From Bordetella genomosp. 11 (GTDB lineage: Bacteria; Pseudomonadota; Gammaproteobacteria; Burkholderiales; Burkholderiaceae_B), in assembly GCF_002261215.1 (NCBI RefSeq), contig NZ_NEVS01000004.1:2294001-2358000 (forward strand): a stretch of 64,000 nucleotides of DNA, read 5' to 3'. Both the position numbers and the translations under genes were made by a program. Position 1 is the first letter of the stretch; the number at the start of each line of letters is the position of its first letter. A model generated the notes under the pieces. It was not told where the DNA came from. It was given only the letters and a program-made list of their open reading frames with translations, and did not search any database. Below are positions 1 to 9,670 of this stretch, piece after piece.

Positions 1-1
1 C

Positions 2-574
2 ATCAAGTCCGCCACCATCAAGATCGAGGGCGAGTACGCCTTCGGCTACCTGCGCACGGAAACCGGGGTGCACCGCCTGGTGCGCAAGAGTCCGTTCGAC
101 TCCTCGGGCGGCCGCCACACCTCCTTCGCCAGCGTGTTCGTGTATCCCGAGATCGACGACTCGTTCGAAATCGAGATCAACCCGGCGGACCTGCGCGTCG
201 ATACCTACCGGGCCAGCGGCGCCGGCGGCCAGCACATCAACAAGACCGACTCCGCGGTTCGTATCACGCATATGCCGACGGGCATCGTCGTGCAGTGCCA
301 GAACGACCGTTCGCAGCACCGCAACCGCGCCGAAGCCATGCAGATGCTGAAGTCGCGCCTGTACGAACTGGAAATGCGCAACCGGATGGCCGAGCAGCAA
401 AAGCTGGAAGACTCCAAGACCGATGTCGGCTGGGGTCACCAGATCCGCTCCTACGTGCTGGACCAGAGCCGGATCAAGGACCTGCGCACCAACGTGGAAA
501 TCTCGAATACCCAGAAGGTCCTGGACGGCGACCTCGACCCGTTCATCCAGGCCAGCCTGAAACAGGGCGTCTGA
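2..574 (+). CDS. prfB: Peptide chain release factor 2 (RF2), C-terminal part; 5' end lies outside the window
   Basis: RF2 ends translation at UGA and UAA codons by entering the ribosomal A site and triggering peptidyl-tRNA hydrolysis. The reading frame is open from base 2 and gives 190 residues, roughly the C-terminal half of a normal factor of about 365 residues. The tripeptide SPF that identifies RF2 (RF1 has PxT) is encoded at 89-97. The catalytic GGQ loop is encoded at 224-232 within a [16 protein letters not shown] context typical of class I release factors. The programmed frameshift site of prfB genes would lie upstream and cannot be examined. An SDR gene and lysS follow on the same strand. 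The RF2 assignment is very secure. Confidence 0.97.
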   Translation: MKSATIKIEGEYAFGYLRTETGVHRLVRKSPFDSSGGRHTSFASVFVYPEIDDSFEIEINPADLRVDTYRASGAGGQHINKTDSAVRITHMPTGIVVQCQNDRSQHRNRAEAMQMLKSRLYELEMRNRMAEQQKLEDSKTDVGWGHQIRSYVLDQSRIKDLRTNVEISNTQKVLDGDLDPFIQASLKQGV

Positions 575-629
575 CCCCTGCCGCTCCGCTTCTCCCACCC
601 ACTGACGCACGCGTATAAAAGGCCATCCC

Positions 630-1385
630 ATGACCCATTCCGTAGTCGTTCTGACCGGCGCTTCCCGCGGTATCGGCGCCGCCCTGGCCCGCCAACTGGC
701 GAAATCCGGCACCCGCCTGATCACCCTGGCGCGCCGCCAGGATGCCGAACTGGCGGCTTATGCTTCGGCCCAGGGCGCGGAACTGGAGCAGATTGCCGTC
801 GACTTGTCCGACACCGCGGCGGCCACCGCGGTAGCGGCGCGGGTGGCCGAAGGCCTGCCGCGCGACGCCAGGCGCTACGTGCTGATCAATAACGCCGGCA
901 CCGTCGCCCCGGTCTCGCCGGTCGACGACCTGAACGATGCCGCCGCCATCACCCAGGCCCTCAACCTGAACGTCATCGCGGTCATGCTGCTGACGTCGCG
1001 CTTCCTGGCCGCGACACGCGGCCTGCCGGCCGACCGGCGCGTCCTGAACATATCTTCCGGCGCCGGGCGCAATCCCACCGCCGGCTGGGGCGTTTACTGC
1101 GCGACCAAGGCGGCGCTGGACATGTACACGCGCGTCGCCCGGCAGGAAGAGGATGCCCACGGTGCGAAGTTCGTTTCGCTGGCGCCCGGCGTCGTCGATA
1201 CCGACATGCAGGGTGTGATCCGCTCCAGCGATCCCGCCGCCTTCCCCGCCCTGCCCCGTTTCAAGGACCTGCATGCCGGCGGCAAGCTGGCCGCGCCGGC
1301 CGATGTGGCCGCGCGCATCGCCGCCTATCTCGAACGCGAAGACTTCGGCACGACCGAAATCGACGACATCCGCAATTACAACTGA
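630..1385 (+). CDS. SDR-family NAD(P)-dependent oxidoreductase (sepiapterin/benzil reductase-like)
   Basis: A 251-residue classical short-chain dehydrogenase/reductase with a single Rossmann domain. The nucleotide-binding motif TGASRGIG is at residues 9-16, NNAG at 87-90, the catalytic serine region ISSG near 141-144, and the YxxxK pair at Tyr156 and Lys160. The overall pattern resembles YueD/sepiapterin-reductase-like members that reduce small diketones, but the substrate cannot be read from sequence. The ATG at 630 has AAAGG about eight bases upstream. The gene lies between prfB and lysS and stops 8 bases before lysS, so it probably shares their transcript. Family certain; substrate unknown. 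Confidence 0.9.
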   Translation: MTHSVVVLTGASRGIGAALARQLAKSGTRLITLARRQDAELAAYASAQGAELEQIAVDLSDTAAATAVAARVAEGLPRDARRYVLINNAGTVAPVSPVDDLNDAAAITQALNLNVIAVMLLTSRFLAATRGLPADRRVLNISSGAGRNPTAGWGVYCATKAALDMYTRVARQEEDAHGAKFVSLAPGVVDTDMQGVIRSSDPAAFPALPRFKDLHAGGKLAAPADVAARIAAYLEREDFGTTEIDDIRNYN

Positions 1386-1393
1386 CCCGCATC

Positions 1394-2914
1394 ATGACCG
1401 ATACTTCGACCGCCCCCGTCGCGCAGGACGAAAACCGGCTGATCGCCGAACGGCGAACCAAGCTGGCCAAGCTGCGCGAAAGCGGCCCCGCCTACCCGAA
1501 CGACTTCACGCCTGACGCCCGCGCCGCCGACCTGCACGCCCAATACGATGGTTCCGACCAGGACGCCCTGGCCGCCCTGGGCAAGGTCGCCAAGGTGGCC
1601 GGCCGCATGATGCTCAAGCGCGTCATGGGCAAGGCAAGCTTCGCCACGGTGCAGGACGCGACCGGCCGCATCCAGATCTACCTGGATCGCGGCGTGCTCG
1701 GGGAAGACAGCTATACGGCCTTCAAGCAATGGGATATCGGCGACCTGATCGCGGTCGAAGGCACGGTTTTCAAGACCAACAAGGGCGAGTTGTCCATCCA
1801 CGCGACGCAGGCTCGGTTGTTGTCGAAGTCCCTGCGCCCGCTGCCGGACAAGTTCCACGGCGTCGCGGACACGGAACTGCGCTATCGCCAGCGCTATGTC
1901 GACCTCATCATGACCGAGGACACGCGGCGCACATTCGAGGCCCGCAGCAAGACCATAGGCGCGATCCGCCAGTACATGCTGGATGCGGGCTTCCTGGAAG
2001 TCGAAACCCCGATGCTGCACCCCATCCCGGGCGGCGCCGCGGCCAAGCCTTTCGTGACCCACCACAACGCGCTGGACATGGAAATGTTCCTGCGCATCGC
2101 GCCCGAGCTCTATCTCAAGCGCTTGATCGTCGGCGGTTTCGAACGCGTCTTCGAAGTCAACCGCAACTTCCGCAACGAAGGGGTCAGCCCGCGCCATAAC
2201 CCCGAATTCACCATGATGGAGTTCTACGCCGCGTACACCGATTACCGCTGGCTCATGGACTTCACGGAGCAATTGATCCGCCAGGCGGCGGTTGCCGCCA
2301 CGGGCAGCGCGGTGTTGACCTACCAGGGGCGCGAGCTGGATCTCGGCCAGCCGTTCGATCGCCTGACCATCTGCGAGGCCATCCTGAAGTACGCGCCGGA
2401 CTATACCCAGGCGCAATTGGACGACGCGGCCTTCCTGCGCGCGGAACTGAAGAAGCTGAAAGTCGACGTGGACTCCGCCCCGCTGTCCCGCGCCGGGCTG
2501 GGAGCGCTGCAGCTCGCGCTTTTCGAGGAAACGGCCGAAGCGCTGCTGTGGAATCCCACCTACATCGTCGACTATCCGGTGGAAGTCTCGCCGCTGGCAC
2601 GGGCGTCCGACTCGCGTCCCGGCATCACGGAACGCTTCGAACTGTTCATCACGGGCCGTGAAATCGCCAACGGCTTCTCGGAACTGAACGACCCGGAAGA
2701 CCAGGCCGAACGCTTCCGCGCCCAGGTCGAGGCCAAGGACGCCGGCGACGAGGAAGCGATGTACTACGACGCCGACTACATCCGCGCGCTCGAATACGGC
2801 ATGCCGCCGACCGGCGGTTGCGGCATCGGCATCGACCGGCTGGTCATGCTGCTGACCGACAGCCCGAGCATACGCGACGTCATTCTGTTCCCCCACCTGC
2901 GGCGCGAAGACTGA
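1394..2914 (+). CDS. lysS: Lysyl-tRNA synthetase, class II
   Basis: Charges tRNA-Lys with lysine in the cytoplasm. The 506-residue protein matches bacterial LysRS (about 500). It has an N-terminal OB-fold anticodon-binding domain at about residues 60-150, the class II motif 2 region containing [14 protein letters not shown] near 257, and the motif 3 region [10 protein letters not shown] near the C-terminus. The start is 8 bases after the SDR stop codon. The 3' end overlaps by 35 bases the stop end of the convergent methylglyoxal synthase gene on the other strand, so no terminator fits between them. A 516-codon open frame on the opposite strand is a high-GC shadow. Confidence 0.98.
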   Translation: MTDTSTAPVAQDENRLIAERRTKLAKLRESGPAYPNDFTPDARAADLHAQYDGSDQDALAALGKVAKVAGRMMLKRVMGKASFATVQDATGRIQIYLDRGVLGEDSYTAFKQWDIGDLIAVEGTVFKTNKGELSIHATQARLLSKSLRPLPDKFHGVADTELRYRQRYVDLIMTEDTRRTFEARSKTIGAIRQYMLDAGFLEVETPMLHPIPGGAAAKPFVTHHNALDMEMFLRIAPELYLKRLIVGGFERVFEVNRNFRNEGVSPRHNPEFTMMEFYAAYTDYRWLMDFTEQLIRQAAVAATGSAVLTYQGRELDLGQPFDRLTICEAILKYAPDYTQAQLDDAAFLRAELKKLKVDVDSAPLSRAGLGALQLALFEETAEALLWNPTYIVDYPVEVSPLARASDSRPGITERFELFITGREIANGFSELNDPEDQAERFRAQVEAKDAGDEEAMYYDADYIRALEYGMPPTGGCGIGIDRLVMLLTDSPSIRDVILFPHLRRED

Positions 2915-3803
2915 TTCCGGCGGCATCGCGCAGCGCGACGGCTTGCGCCCAGCGCCGCGCCACCGCCGGGGACGTCGCGCACGCGGCGACCCGCGTGACC
3001 ACGCGCACCGCCCGCTCGAGCAGCTGGATATCGGCCTCGTGCTGGCGTGCGACGTGCGGGTCCTCGAAGAAAATCACCCGCTGGCACTGGCGCTCCAGTA
3101 CGAGCTCCGCGATCTGCGCGTCCCCGCCCAAAGGCCCGCTAAGGTAGCGATGCGTCCACGGCCGGTCCCTGGGCCAACCGCGCGACCACGCCAGGTCGTT
3201 CAAGCGGCCACCTGTCGTGCCCGTGGCGACCCGCCTGCGAAAGCGTGACAGGATATCGAAATGCTCGTCCGCGAAGGCCACCATCTCGTCCTTCAGCGCA
3301 TCGTGCGCGACCAATGCCAGGGTCTGCGCCGCAAAGTCGAATAGCTCGGACGCGCCTGGATCCGGGGCCAGCCCCGCATGCAACCGCTCCACTTCCACCC
3401 ACTCGCGCGCCCCGGCCAACGTGGAGATAAAAGGCTTGCCGTGCGTCACGCACTGGCGCTTCAGGGCTTGTGCCTCCGGAAACACGGAAGACGGGTCGAC
3501 CGGATCGATAAGATAGATCGCCCCATCGAAAGGGACGGTTCCATCGCGGCCTTCCGTTACCCGGGCAACCAGCTTCATCAGCCCGCCCTCGCGGCCGTAG
3601 GGATAGCGGATCAGGCCGGCATAGCCCTGGAGCATACCCTCGCGGGAGATCGCGTCATGAGTGCGCCCGACGGTATACAGGTGCATGCCCAGCTCGCGGA
3701 TGCTGGCCGAACAGGCGCGCAGCCAATCGAAGAGTATGGCGTCGGGGGTCTCGTGATGCAGCCTGTTGGCGGCCAGGCCGAAATGCAGGATGGAATTGGA
3801 CAT
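2880..3803 (-). CDS. mgsA: Methylglyoxal synthase with duplicated domain (degenerate N-terminal copy, intact C-terminal copy)
   Basis: MgsA turns dihydroxyacetone phosphate into methylglyoxal and phosphate, a bypass of lower glycolysis. The 307-residue product is twice the usual length (about 150 in E. coli). Residues 160-290 look like a complete synthase: His167-Asp168 in VAHD, TGTTGG at 194-199, SGPLGGD ending at Asp228 (equivalent of the catalytic Asp), IFFEDP at 244-249, and His255/Asp258 matching the HDPD pair. Residues 1-140 show the same layout ([15 protein letters not shown] at 42-56, then a YPYGREGG segment, then [10 protein letters not shown] at 95-104) but lack the His-Asp pair and the catalytic Asp. 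I therefore read it as a decayed duplicate. ATG at 3803 is chosen; an in-frame TTG lies at 3812. It follows iscX by 77 bases on the same strand. Confidence 0.8.
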   Translation of the reverse strand: MSNSILHFGLAANRLHHETPDAILFDWLRACSASIRELGMHLYTVGRTHDAISREGMLQGYAGLIRYPYGREGGLMKLVARVTEGRDGTVPFDGAIYLIDPVDPSSVFPEAQALKRQCVTHGKPFISTLAGAREWVEVERLHAGLAPDPGASELFDFAAQTLALVAHDALKDEMVAFADEHFDILSRFRRRVATGTTGGRLNDLAWSRGWPRDRPWTHRYLSGPLGGDAQIAELVLERQCQRVIFFEDPHVARQHEADIQLLERAVRVVTRVAACATSPAVARRWAQAVALRDAAGISLRAAGGGTE

Positions 3804-3880
3804 GGCGGACAATGGAAAACGGGGCAGCTACGGATAATACCGCCGCCGCCCCGCTCTTACTGTGTCAGCCGTGTAGAACT

Positions 3881-4075
3881 TCAGGCCGCTTCGTCGATCC
3901 AGGCCTGCTGGATCGCTTCCAGGATTTTCTCGCCACAGTGCTTGGGATCGTCGTCAAAATCCGGCAGTGCCAGTACCAGGTCGCGCAGCGCCGTGAAACG
4001 GACCTGGGCCGGATCGATATCCGGATGCCCATCGGCCAGCGCCGCCGCGATATCGTGAATATCGGTCCACTTCAT
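3881..4075 (-). CDS. iscX: IscX, Fe-S cluster assembly protein (YfhJ)
   Basis: IscX is a small acidic protein that binds IscS and modulates iron delivery and desulfurase activity during iron-sulfur cluster assembly. The product has 64 residues, the normal family length (about 66). It opens MKWTDIHDIA and has the acidic DFDDDP segment and the ILEAIQQAW C-terminal helix of the family. The start is ATG at 4075, with AAGGAG seven bases upstream. It overlaps the fdx stop codon by one base (TGATG), so the pair is translationally coupled. It is the last standard gene of the isc operon. A longer upstream open frame is an artefact of the missing stop codon. Confidence 0.95.
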   Translation of the reverse strand: MKWTDIHDIAAALADGHPDIDPAQVRFTALRDLVLALPDFDDDPKHCGEKILEAIQQAWIDEAA

Positions 4076-4416
4076 CAGTGGTTCTCCTTGGCGTGATTGA
4101 TGGTGTAGCGCGGGATCTCGACCGTGACGTCCTGGCCGGCAAGCTTGGCCTGGCAGGACAGGCGCGAGGTCGATGTCAGGCCCCAGGCCTTGTCGAGCAA
4201 ATCCTCTTCCATATCGCTGGCCTCGCCCAGCGATTCGTACCCTTGGCGCACAATCACGTGGCAGGTGGTACACGCACACGATAGCTCGCAGGCATGTTCG
4301 ATCTCGACCTCGTGATCCAGCAGGACACGGCAGATCGACACCCCACTGGGGGCATCCTCGATGACTTTACCTTCGGGACAAACATCGGGATGCGGCAATA
4401 CGGTCAGTTTCGGCAT
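4075..4416 (-). CDS. fdx: ISC-type [2Fe-2S] ferredoxin
   Basis: The adrenodoxin-like ferredoxin of the ISC system supplies electrons to IscS/IscU for sulfur reduction and cluster formation. The product has 113 residues, matching E. coli Fdx (111). Cluster ligands are Cys43, Cys49, Cys52 and Cys88, in the order C-x5-C-x2-C and then SCQA. The extra Cys47 between the first two is also seen in E. coli Fdx. It lies 25 bases after hscA and overlaps iscX by one base, in the usual hscA-fdx-iscX order. Confidence 0.97.
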   Translation of the reverse strand: MPKLTVLPHPDVCPEGKVIEDAPSGVSICRVLLDHEVEIEHACELSCACTTCHVIVRQGYESLGEASDMEEDLLDKAWGLTSTSRLSCQAKLAGQDVTVEIPRYTINHAKENH

Positions 4417-4441
4417 GATGGCAACAGATATAAACGACCCG

Positions 4442-6307
4442 TCAGGTCAACTCATCGAGCTTGCGGCCAGACAGCGCCCGGCGGATGCTGCGGTCCATGC
4501 GGTTCGCCGCGAAGGACTCCGTCGATTCGGATAATTCATGCACCGCGGCGCGCACCTCGTCGACGTTCTCACTGTCGCGCGCGGCCTCGGCGCGTTCCAA
4601 TGCCGCATCCACGCGCTCGCGCTCCGACGGCTCCAGCAGATCGCCATCGACGGCCAGCGCCGCGCGTACCGATTCCGCCAATTGGCGCGCCTCTACCTGC
4701 TGTTCGCGCAGCATGCGCGCCCGCGCATCGGCATCCGCCTGGTCGATGCTGTCGGCCAGCATCCGGGTGATCTCATCGTCGGAGAGCCCGTAGGAGGGTT
4801 TCACCGTCACGGAGGATTCCACGCCCGTGCTCTGCTCGCGGGCGGTCACGCTAAGCAGGCCATCGGCGTCGACCTGGAAGGTCACGCGGATGCGCGCGGC
4901 ACCCGCCACCATGGGGGGAATACCGCGCAATTCGAACCGCGCCAGCGAGCGGCAGGCGGATACGAGCTCGCGTTCGCCCTGCACCACGTGGATGCTCATC
5001 GCGCCCTGGCCATCCTTGAAGGTGGTGAATTCCTGAGCACGCGCAACGGGGATGGTGCTGTTGCGCGGGATGATGCGTTCGACCAGCCCTCCCATCGTTT
5101 CCAGCCCCAGGGACAGCGGAATGACGTCCAGCAGCAGCCAGTCCTCGCCCGGCGCGCGATTGCCCGCCAGCAGGTTGGCCTGCAGCGCCGCACCCAGCGC
5201 CACCACTTGATCGGGATCGAGATCGGTAAGCGGCGGTTGGCCGAACAGCTCGCCCACGGCGCGGCGTACCACCGGCATACGGGTGGCGCCCCCCACCATG
5301 ACCACCCCTCGCACCTGCGCGGTCGTCAGGTCGGCATCGCGCAACGCGCGGCGCGCACAGGCCAACGTACGCTCGATCAATGGCGCGGCAAGGCTCTCGA
5401 ACTGGTCCCGCGTCAGCGGCGCATCCACCGCGGTTCCATCCTGCAGCTGGAAACTTACCGTGGTTTCCGTCGCGTCGGACAAGCGTTCGCGGGCCGCTCG
5501 CGCGGCCACCAACAAGGCGCGCCGGTCGTGGCGGGACCAGCGGTCCGAATCCGCCACGGCTGCCATGACGCGCTGGGCGATCAAGGCATCGAAATCGTCG
5601 CCACCCAGGGCGGTGTCGCCGCCCGTGGCAACGACTTCGAATACGCCCTTGGTCAGCCGCAGTATGGAAACGTCGAACGTGCCGCCCCCCAGGTCGTACA
5701 CCGCATATACGCCTTCCGAGGCATTCTCCAACCCGTAGGCGATGGCGGCGGCCGTGGGTTCGTTCAACAAGCGGAGTACATTCAGCCCGGCCAGGCGCGC
5801 CGCGTCGCGGGTGGCTTGCCGCTGGGCATCGTCGAAGTAAGCGGGAACCGTGATCACCGCGCCCACCAGCTCGTCGCCCAGCGCCGCCTGTGCCTGGGCG
5901 CGCAGGCGCGCCAGGATCTGCGCCGACGCTTCCACCGGGCTGATATCGCCCTGCGCGGTGCGCAGGCGCACCATGCCCGGCGCATCGACGAAATCGTAGC
6001 CTGCACCGGATGCACGTGCCTCGTCGGCCGTACGCCCCATGAAGCGCTTCACCGACACGATGGTATTGGAGGGGTCTTCGGCCTGGGCGGCCAGGGCCTC
6101 ATGGCCGACGACGGGTTCGCCGTGCGCAAGATACCGCACCGCCGAAGGCAACAGCGCGCGGCCATCCTCGTCCCGCAGAACCTCCGGCACGCTGCTGCGT
6201 ACCGTGGCGACCAGCGAGTTCGTCGTGCCCAGGTCTATCCCGACCGCAAGCTTGCGTTCGTGCGGCGCGGGAGATTCACCCGGTTCAGAAATCTGCAGTA
6301 AAGCCAT
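4442..6307 (-). CDS. hscA: HscA, specialised Hsp70 chaperone for Fe-S cluster transfer
   Basis: HscA is an ATP-driven Hsp70 that, with HscB, binds the LPPVK motif of IscU and promotes transfer of the finished cluster to acceptor proteins. The 621-residue product has the Hsp70 signature [10 protein letters not shown] near residue 23, [10 protein letters not shown] near 205, a nucleotide-binding domain to about 390, then the substrate-binding beta domain and helical lid. The length equals E. coli HscA (616) rather than DnaK. It sits between hscB and fdx. A 587-codon open frame on the other strand is a codon-bias shadow. Confidence 0.97.
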   Translation of the reverse strand: MALLQISEPGESPAPHERKLAVGIDLGTTNSLVATVRSSVPEVLRDEDGRALLPSAVRYLAHGEPVVGHEALAAQAEDPSNTIVSVKRFMGRTADEARASGAGYDFVDAPGMVRLRTAQGDISPVEASAQILARLRAQAQAALGDELVGAVITVPAYFDDAQRQATRDAARLAGLNVLRLLNEPTAAAIAYGLENASEGVYAVYDLGGGTFDVSILRLTKGVFEVVATGGDTALGGDDFDALIAQRVMAAVADSDRWSRHDRRALLVAARAARERLSDATETTVSFQLQDGTAVDAPLTRDQFESLAAPLIERTLACARRALRDADLTTAQVRGVVMVGGATRMPVVRRAVGELFGQPPLTDLDPDQVVALGAALQANLLAGNRAPGEDWLLLDVIPLSLGLETMGGLVERIIPRNSTIPVARAQEFTTFKDGQGAMSIHVVQGERELVSACRSLARFELRGIPPMVAGAARIRVTFQVDADGLLSVTAREQSTGVESSVTVKPSYGLSDDEITRMLADSIDQADADARARMLREQQVEARQLAESVRAALAVDGDLLEPSERERVDAALERAEAARDSENVDEVRAAVHELSESTESFAANRMDRSIRRALSGRKLDELT

Positions 6308-6374
6308 GGTTGGGATTTATAAGTGTGTGAATGGCGGCAGACCCGCTGCCGGCCCGTCCGGCGGTGGAGGACAC

Positions 6375-6893
6375 CTAGTCGGTGGCCTGGGCCAGTTCCT
6401 GGAGCAGTTTGCGCACGAACATCCATTCGCGGATCTTCGTGGCGGCGCCGGCCGGGTCGTTCTGATCGTCCAGCAGGCGGGACACCTCTCGCTGAAAGGC
6501 CGCCTCCGCGTCCTGCAGCTCGGCGCGCAGCGTACTGGTGGCCGTCCCCGCCCCGCCCTGCTCGCGCACGTCGTCCAGCATCTCGCGCCAAGTCATTTGC
6601 TGCATCAGGAAATCGGCGTCCATGGACGTATTGCTTTCCGTCTGCAGATCGACCCCGGCCTGTTCGCACAGGTAGCGCGCCCGCAGCAAAGGATCGCGCA
6701 ATTGCCGGTATGCCTCGTTCGCGCGGGCCGACCATTGCATCGCCACCCGCCGTTCGGCCGGGGACGCTGTCGCATAGCGATCGGGGTGCACCCGGGCCGC
6801 GACGGCGCGCCACGCCTGTTCGAGCGCTCCGGCATCGATCTGGAACCGCGCCGGCAGGCCGAACAGCGAAAAATGATCGTCGACGGCTGCCAA
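6375..6893 (-). CDS. hscB: HscB, J-domain co-chaperone of HscA
   Basis: HscB delivers IscU to HscA and stimulates its ATPase. The 172-residue product (E. coli 171) has an N-terminal J-domain with HPDRY at residues 36-40, and a C-terminal three-helix IscU-binding domain from about residue 90. The start lies three bases after the iscA stop codon. A 67-base gap to hscA holds a small GC-rich inverted repeat (GGCAG/CTGCC) that might adjust relative expression, but that is a guess. Confidence 0.96.
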   Translation of the reverse strand: MAAVDDHFSLFGLPARFQIDAGALEQAWRAVAARVHPDRYATASPAERRVAMQWSARANEAYRQLRDPLLRARYLCEQAGVDLQTESNTSMDADFLMQQMTWREMLDDVREQGGAGTATSTLRAELQDAEAAFQREVSRLLDDQNDPAGAATKIREWMFVRKLLQELAQATD

Positions 6894-6896
6894 GGC

Positions 6897-7220
6897 TTAC
6901 ACCGTGAAAGACTCGCCGCAGCCGCAGGTCGCCTTCTCGTTGGGATTGTGGAACTTGAACCCTTCGTTCAACCCTTCGCGGGCATAGTCGAGCTCGGTTC
7001 CATCGATATACGCCAGGCTTTTCGGGTCGACGAACACCTTCACTCCATGGCTTTCGAAGACCTGGTCGGCGACATCCGGCTCATCCACGTATTCCAGCTT
7101 GTATGCCATACCGGAACAGCCGGTGGTCCTGACGCCCAGGCGCAAGCCCACCCCTTTGCCGCGGCGCTGCAGATATCGGCTGATGTGGTTCGCCGCTTGA
7201 GGAGTCAGCGTGACGGCCAT
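6897..7220 (-). CDS. iscA: IscA, A-type Fe-S carrier protein
   Basis: IscA is an A-type carrier that binds iron or a cluster and passes it to target enzymes. The 107-residue product has exactly the E. coli length and the three invariant cysteines at Cys35 (TTGCSG), Cys99 and Cys101 (CGCGES). One base separates its start from the iscU stop codon, so it is tightly coupled. No anomalies are visible. Confidence 0.97.
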   Translation of the reverse strand: MAVTLTPQAANHISRYLQRRGKGVGLRLGVRTTGCSGMAYKLEYVDEPDVADQVFESHGVKVFVDPKSLAYIDGTELDYAREGLNEGFKFHNPNEKATCGCGESFTV

Positions 7221-7221
7221 A

Positions 7222-7608
7222 TCAGCTCCGCGTGTGCTTTTCTTTGTAATCCTTGACGGCCGCCTTGATCGCGTCTTCCGCCAGGATGGAACAGTGGATC
7301 TTCACGGGCGGCAGGGCCAGCTCTTCGGCGATCTGCGTATTGCGGATACTCATCGCCTCGTCCAGCGTCTTGCCCTTGACCCATTCGGTCACGAGCGAAC
7401 TGGAAGCAATGGCCGAGCCGCAGCCGTAGGTCTTGAACCGCGCGTCTTCGATGACGCCGCTGGCATTGACCTTGATCTGCAGCTTCATCACGTCGCCACA
7501 GGCCGGCGCACCGACCATGCCGGTGCCGACGGAAGCGTCGCCCTTTTCGAAAGAGCCCACGTTACGCGGGTTTTCGTAGTGATCCAGAACTTTTTCGCTA
7601 TATGCCAT
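7222..7608 (-). CDS. iscU: IscU, Fe-S cluster scaffold
   Basis: IscU is the scaffold on which IscS-derived sulfur and iron are built into a [2Fe-2S] cluster. The 128-residue product carries ligands Cys37, Cys63 and Cys106 with the regulatory Asp39 (ACGD). It also has the HscA recognition motif LPPVK just before Cys106 ([13 protein letters not shown]). It lies 78 bases downstream of iscS on the same strand and is essentially identical in layout to E. coli IscU. Confidence 0.98.
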   Translation of the reverse strand: MAYSEKVLDHYENPRNVGSFEKGDASVGTGMVGAPACGDVMKLQIKVNASGVIEDARFKTYGCGSAIASSSLVTEWVKGKTLDEAMSIRNTQIAEELALPPVKIHCSILAEDAIKAAVKDYKEKHTRS

Positions 7609-7686
7609 GATTTTTCTCCACTTCGCCAGGCGAAGGTATTTCTAACAGGAGGGCGCCGTGCGGCCGGCGTCCCGCCGGTGTGTCTA

Positions 7687-8898
7687 TCAGTGCGCCGCCC
7701 ACTGCACGCTATTCAAATCGACGCCTTCCTTGGCCATTTCCCACAAGGGCGACATATCGCGCAACTTGCCGACCCGTTTCTTCAGCAGATCGACCGTGAA
7801 GTCGATTTCCTGTTCGGTCGTGAAGCGGCCGATCGTAAAGCGGATGGAGCTATGCGCCAACTCATCGTTGCGGCCCAGCGCGCGCAGCACGTAAGACGGC
7901 TCCAGGCTGGCGGACGTACAGGCCGACCCGCTCGACACAGCCAATTCCTTCACGGCCATGATCAGCGACTCGCCTTCCACGTAATTGAAACTGACATTCA
8001 GGTTGTGCGGCACGCGGCGGTCCATGTCGCCGTTCAGATAGACCTCTTCGATCTCCGACAGGCCGGCCCAGAGGCGGTCTCGCAACATGCGGATGCGTTC
8101 GTTTTCCGTGCCCATTTCTTCGCGCGCCAGCCGGAAGGCTTCACCCATCCCGACGATCTGGTGCGTGGGCAGCGTGCCCGAGCGAAAACCGCGTTCGTGG
8201 CCACCGCCATGCATCTGCGCCTCGATCCGCACCCGCGGCTTGCGCCGCACATACAAGGCGCCGATACCCTTGGGACCATAGGTCTTGTGGGCGGAGAACG
8301 ACATCAGGTCGACCTTGAGTTTTTGCAGGTCGATTTCCACCTTGCCGGTCGCCTGCGCGGCGTCGACATGGAAAATGATATTGCGTTCGCGGCAGATCTC
8401 GCCCAGGGTTTCGATATCCTGGATGACGCCGATTTCGTTATTGACCATCATCACCGACACCAGCACCGTGTCGGGCCGCAAGGTCGCCTTGAACACGTCC
8501 AGGTCGATCAATCCGTTATCCATCACGTCGAGGTACGTGACTTCGAACCCCTGGCGCTCCAGTTCACGCGTGGTATCCAGAACAGCCTTGTGCTCTGTCT
8601 TGACCGTAATGATGTGCTTGCCGCGTTCCTTATAGAAATTCGCGGCGCCCTTGATCGCCAGGTTGTCCGATTCGGTGGCACCCGACGTCCAGATAATCTC
8701 GCGGGGATCGGCATTCACCAGTTTGGCGACTTCCTCGCGGGCGCGTTCCACCGCATCCTCCGCTTCCCAGCCTATCGAATGGCTGCGCGAAGCGGGGTTG
8801 CCGAAGTTTTCGTACAGCCACGGCACCATTTTTTCCACCACGCGCGGATCGACGGGCGTCGTGGCGGAATAGTCGAGGTAAATGGGACGGTTGGTCAT
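7687..8898 (-). CDS. iscS: Cysteine desulfurase IscS
   Basis: A PLP-dependent desulfurase that converts cysteine to alanine and supplies persulfide sulfur for Fe-S clusters, thiolated tRNA and other pathways. The start is taken as the ATG at 8898 ([15 protein letters not shown]), with AGGAG about eleven bases upstream. The longer open frame adds 28 non-homologous residues. The product has 403 residues (E. coli 404). The PLP lysine is in [12 protein letters not shown] near residue 206, and the catalytic cysteine loop is [10 protein letters not shown] near 325-334. It follows iscR by 22 bases. Confidence 0.98.
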   Translation of the reverse strand: MTNRPIYLDYSATTPVDPRVVEKMVPWLYENFGNPASRSHSIGWEAEDAVERAREEVAKLVNADPREIIWTSGATESDNLAIKGAANFYKERGKHIITVKTEHKAVLDTTRELERQGFEVTYLDVMDNGLIDLDVFKATLRPDTVLVSVMMVNNEIGVIQDIETLGEICRERNIIFHVDAAQATGKVEIDLQKLKVDLMSFSAHKTYGPKGIGALYVRRKPRVRIEAQMHGGGHERGFRSGTLPTHQIVGMGEAFRLAREEMGTENERIRMLRDRLWAGLSEIEEVYLNGDMDRRVPHNLNVSFNYVEGESLIMAVKELAVSSGSACTSASLEPSYVLRALGRNDELAHSSIRFTIGRFTTEQEIDFTVDLLKKRVGKLRDMSPLWEMAKEGVDLNSVQWAAH

Positions 8899-8920
8899 GT
8901 TCGTACAGCTCCTGGTTTTC

Positions 8921-9469
8921 TTATACGGTGGCGGACGCGCCCGGCTGCGCCGCGCTGGTACATGGGCTGACAACGCCGGCACCGTTGGTCATGCGGTTGA
9001 CTCGCACCGTGCCGTTTTGCGCCTGGTTATTCGCTTCCTGAAGCTGGCGGACACGCTGCTGGTCCACAAGGTCCTGCAAGGACACGGAATCCAGGTAGTC
9101 GACCATCTTGCGATTAAGGGTGGCCCAGAGCTCGTGCGTCATGCACTTTCCGGATTTGCCATCCTTGCCGCTCGTACAGTCCTGCTTGCCGCCACAACTG
9201 GTGGCGTCCAGCGGCTCGTCGACGGCGAAAATGATGTCGGCGACCGTAACATTACGGGCCAGTCGCGCCAGGGAGTACCCGCCACCCGGACCACGCACGC
9301 TGTCGACCAGTTCGTGGCGCCGCAGCTTGCCGAACAGTTGTTCCAGGTAGGAAAGGGAGATGTTTTGGCGCTGGCTGATGGCCGCCAGCGTAACCGGCCC
9401 GCTGTGCTGACGCATGGCGAGGTCGATCATGGCGGTCACGGCGAAACGTCCTTTAGTAGTCAGCCGCAT
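8921..9469 (-). CDS. iscR: IscR, Rrf2-family Fe-S sensing repressor
   Basis: IscR carries a [2Fe-2S] cluster and represses the isc operon when clusters are plentiful. The 182-residue product has the Rrf2 winged helix [18 protein letters not shown] at the N-terminus and the recognition region [11 protein letters not shown] near 59-69. Cluster ligand candidates are Cys92, Cys98, Cys109 and His112. In E. coli the third cysteine is residue 104, so this protein has a five-residue Gly/Lys-rich insertion (C-x5-C-x10-C instead of C-x5-C-x5-C). It is the first gene of the isc operon, behind an IscR-type operator at 9516-9540, which fits autorepression. Confidence 0.96.
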   Translation of the reverse strand: MRLTTKGRFAVTAMIDLAMRQHSGPVTLAAISQRQNISLSYLEQLFGKLRRHELVDSVRGPGGGYSLARLARNVTVADIIFAVDEPLDATSCGGKQDCTSGKDGKSGKCMTHELWATLNRKMVDYLDSVSLQDLVDQQRVRQLQEANNQAQNGTVRVNRMTNGAGVVSPCTSAAQPGASATV

Positions 9470-9515
9470 ATCGAGGTTTCCTGTTTAGCCAGTAGGCCCG
9501 GCAAGCCGGGATCCA

Positions 9516-9541
9516 ATACCTGAGTAATTGCCTCAAGTATA
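9516..9541 (-). promoter_or_regulatory. IscR type-1 operator overlapping the isc -10 element
   Basis: An imperfect 25-base inverted repeat whose minus-strand halves are ATACTTGAG and CTCAGGTAT. It matches the E. coli type-1 IscR consensus as I remember it at about 21 of 25 positions, with the A/T-rich centre in place. A TATACT -10 hexamer (minus strand, 9536-9541) overlaps its upstream edge, so a bound repressor would cover the transcription start. No convincing -35 is seen, which is common at IscR-controlled promoters. The iscR start codon is 46 bases downstream. Confidence 0.75.
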
Positions 9542-9643
9542 GCCTATTCCCGACTAATTTGCTATGAAACCCTGCGGCCGATAGGGCCGGGAAGCAGGCC
9601 GGCACGAGGGCGGGCCCGGGCGGAACGCCCTGCCGGACGGACC

Positions 9644-9668
9644 GTTAAAAAACCGCCCGGGGGCGGCT
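9644..9668 (-). terminator. Rho-independent terminator candidate between the phosphatase gene and iscR
   Basis: On the minus strand CCGCCC pairs with GGGCGG around a CCG loop and is followed at once by six T residues. It lies about 225 bases downstream of the phosphatase stop and upstream of the iscR promoter, so it would insulate the isc operon. The stem is short but GC-only and the T-run is good. Confidence 0.65.
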
Positions 9669-9670
9669 TA

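Noticed and set aside
1376..2926. 516-codon open frame antisense to lysS
   Set aside because: A mirror of lysS codon bias in high-GC DNA; no recognisable protein content.
4538..6301. 587-codon open frame antisense to hscA
   Set aside because: Covers hscA almost exactly on the other strand and has low-complexity His/Gln/Arg-rich content typical of shadows.
7210..8970. 586-codon open frame antisense to iscS and iscU
   Set aside because: Shadow of two certain genes; spans their intergenic gap without conserved features.
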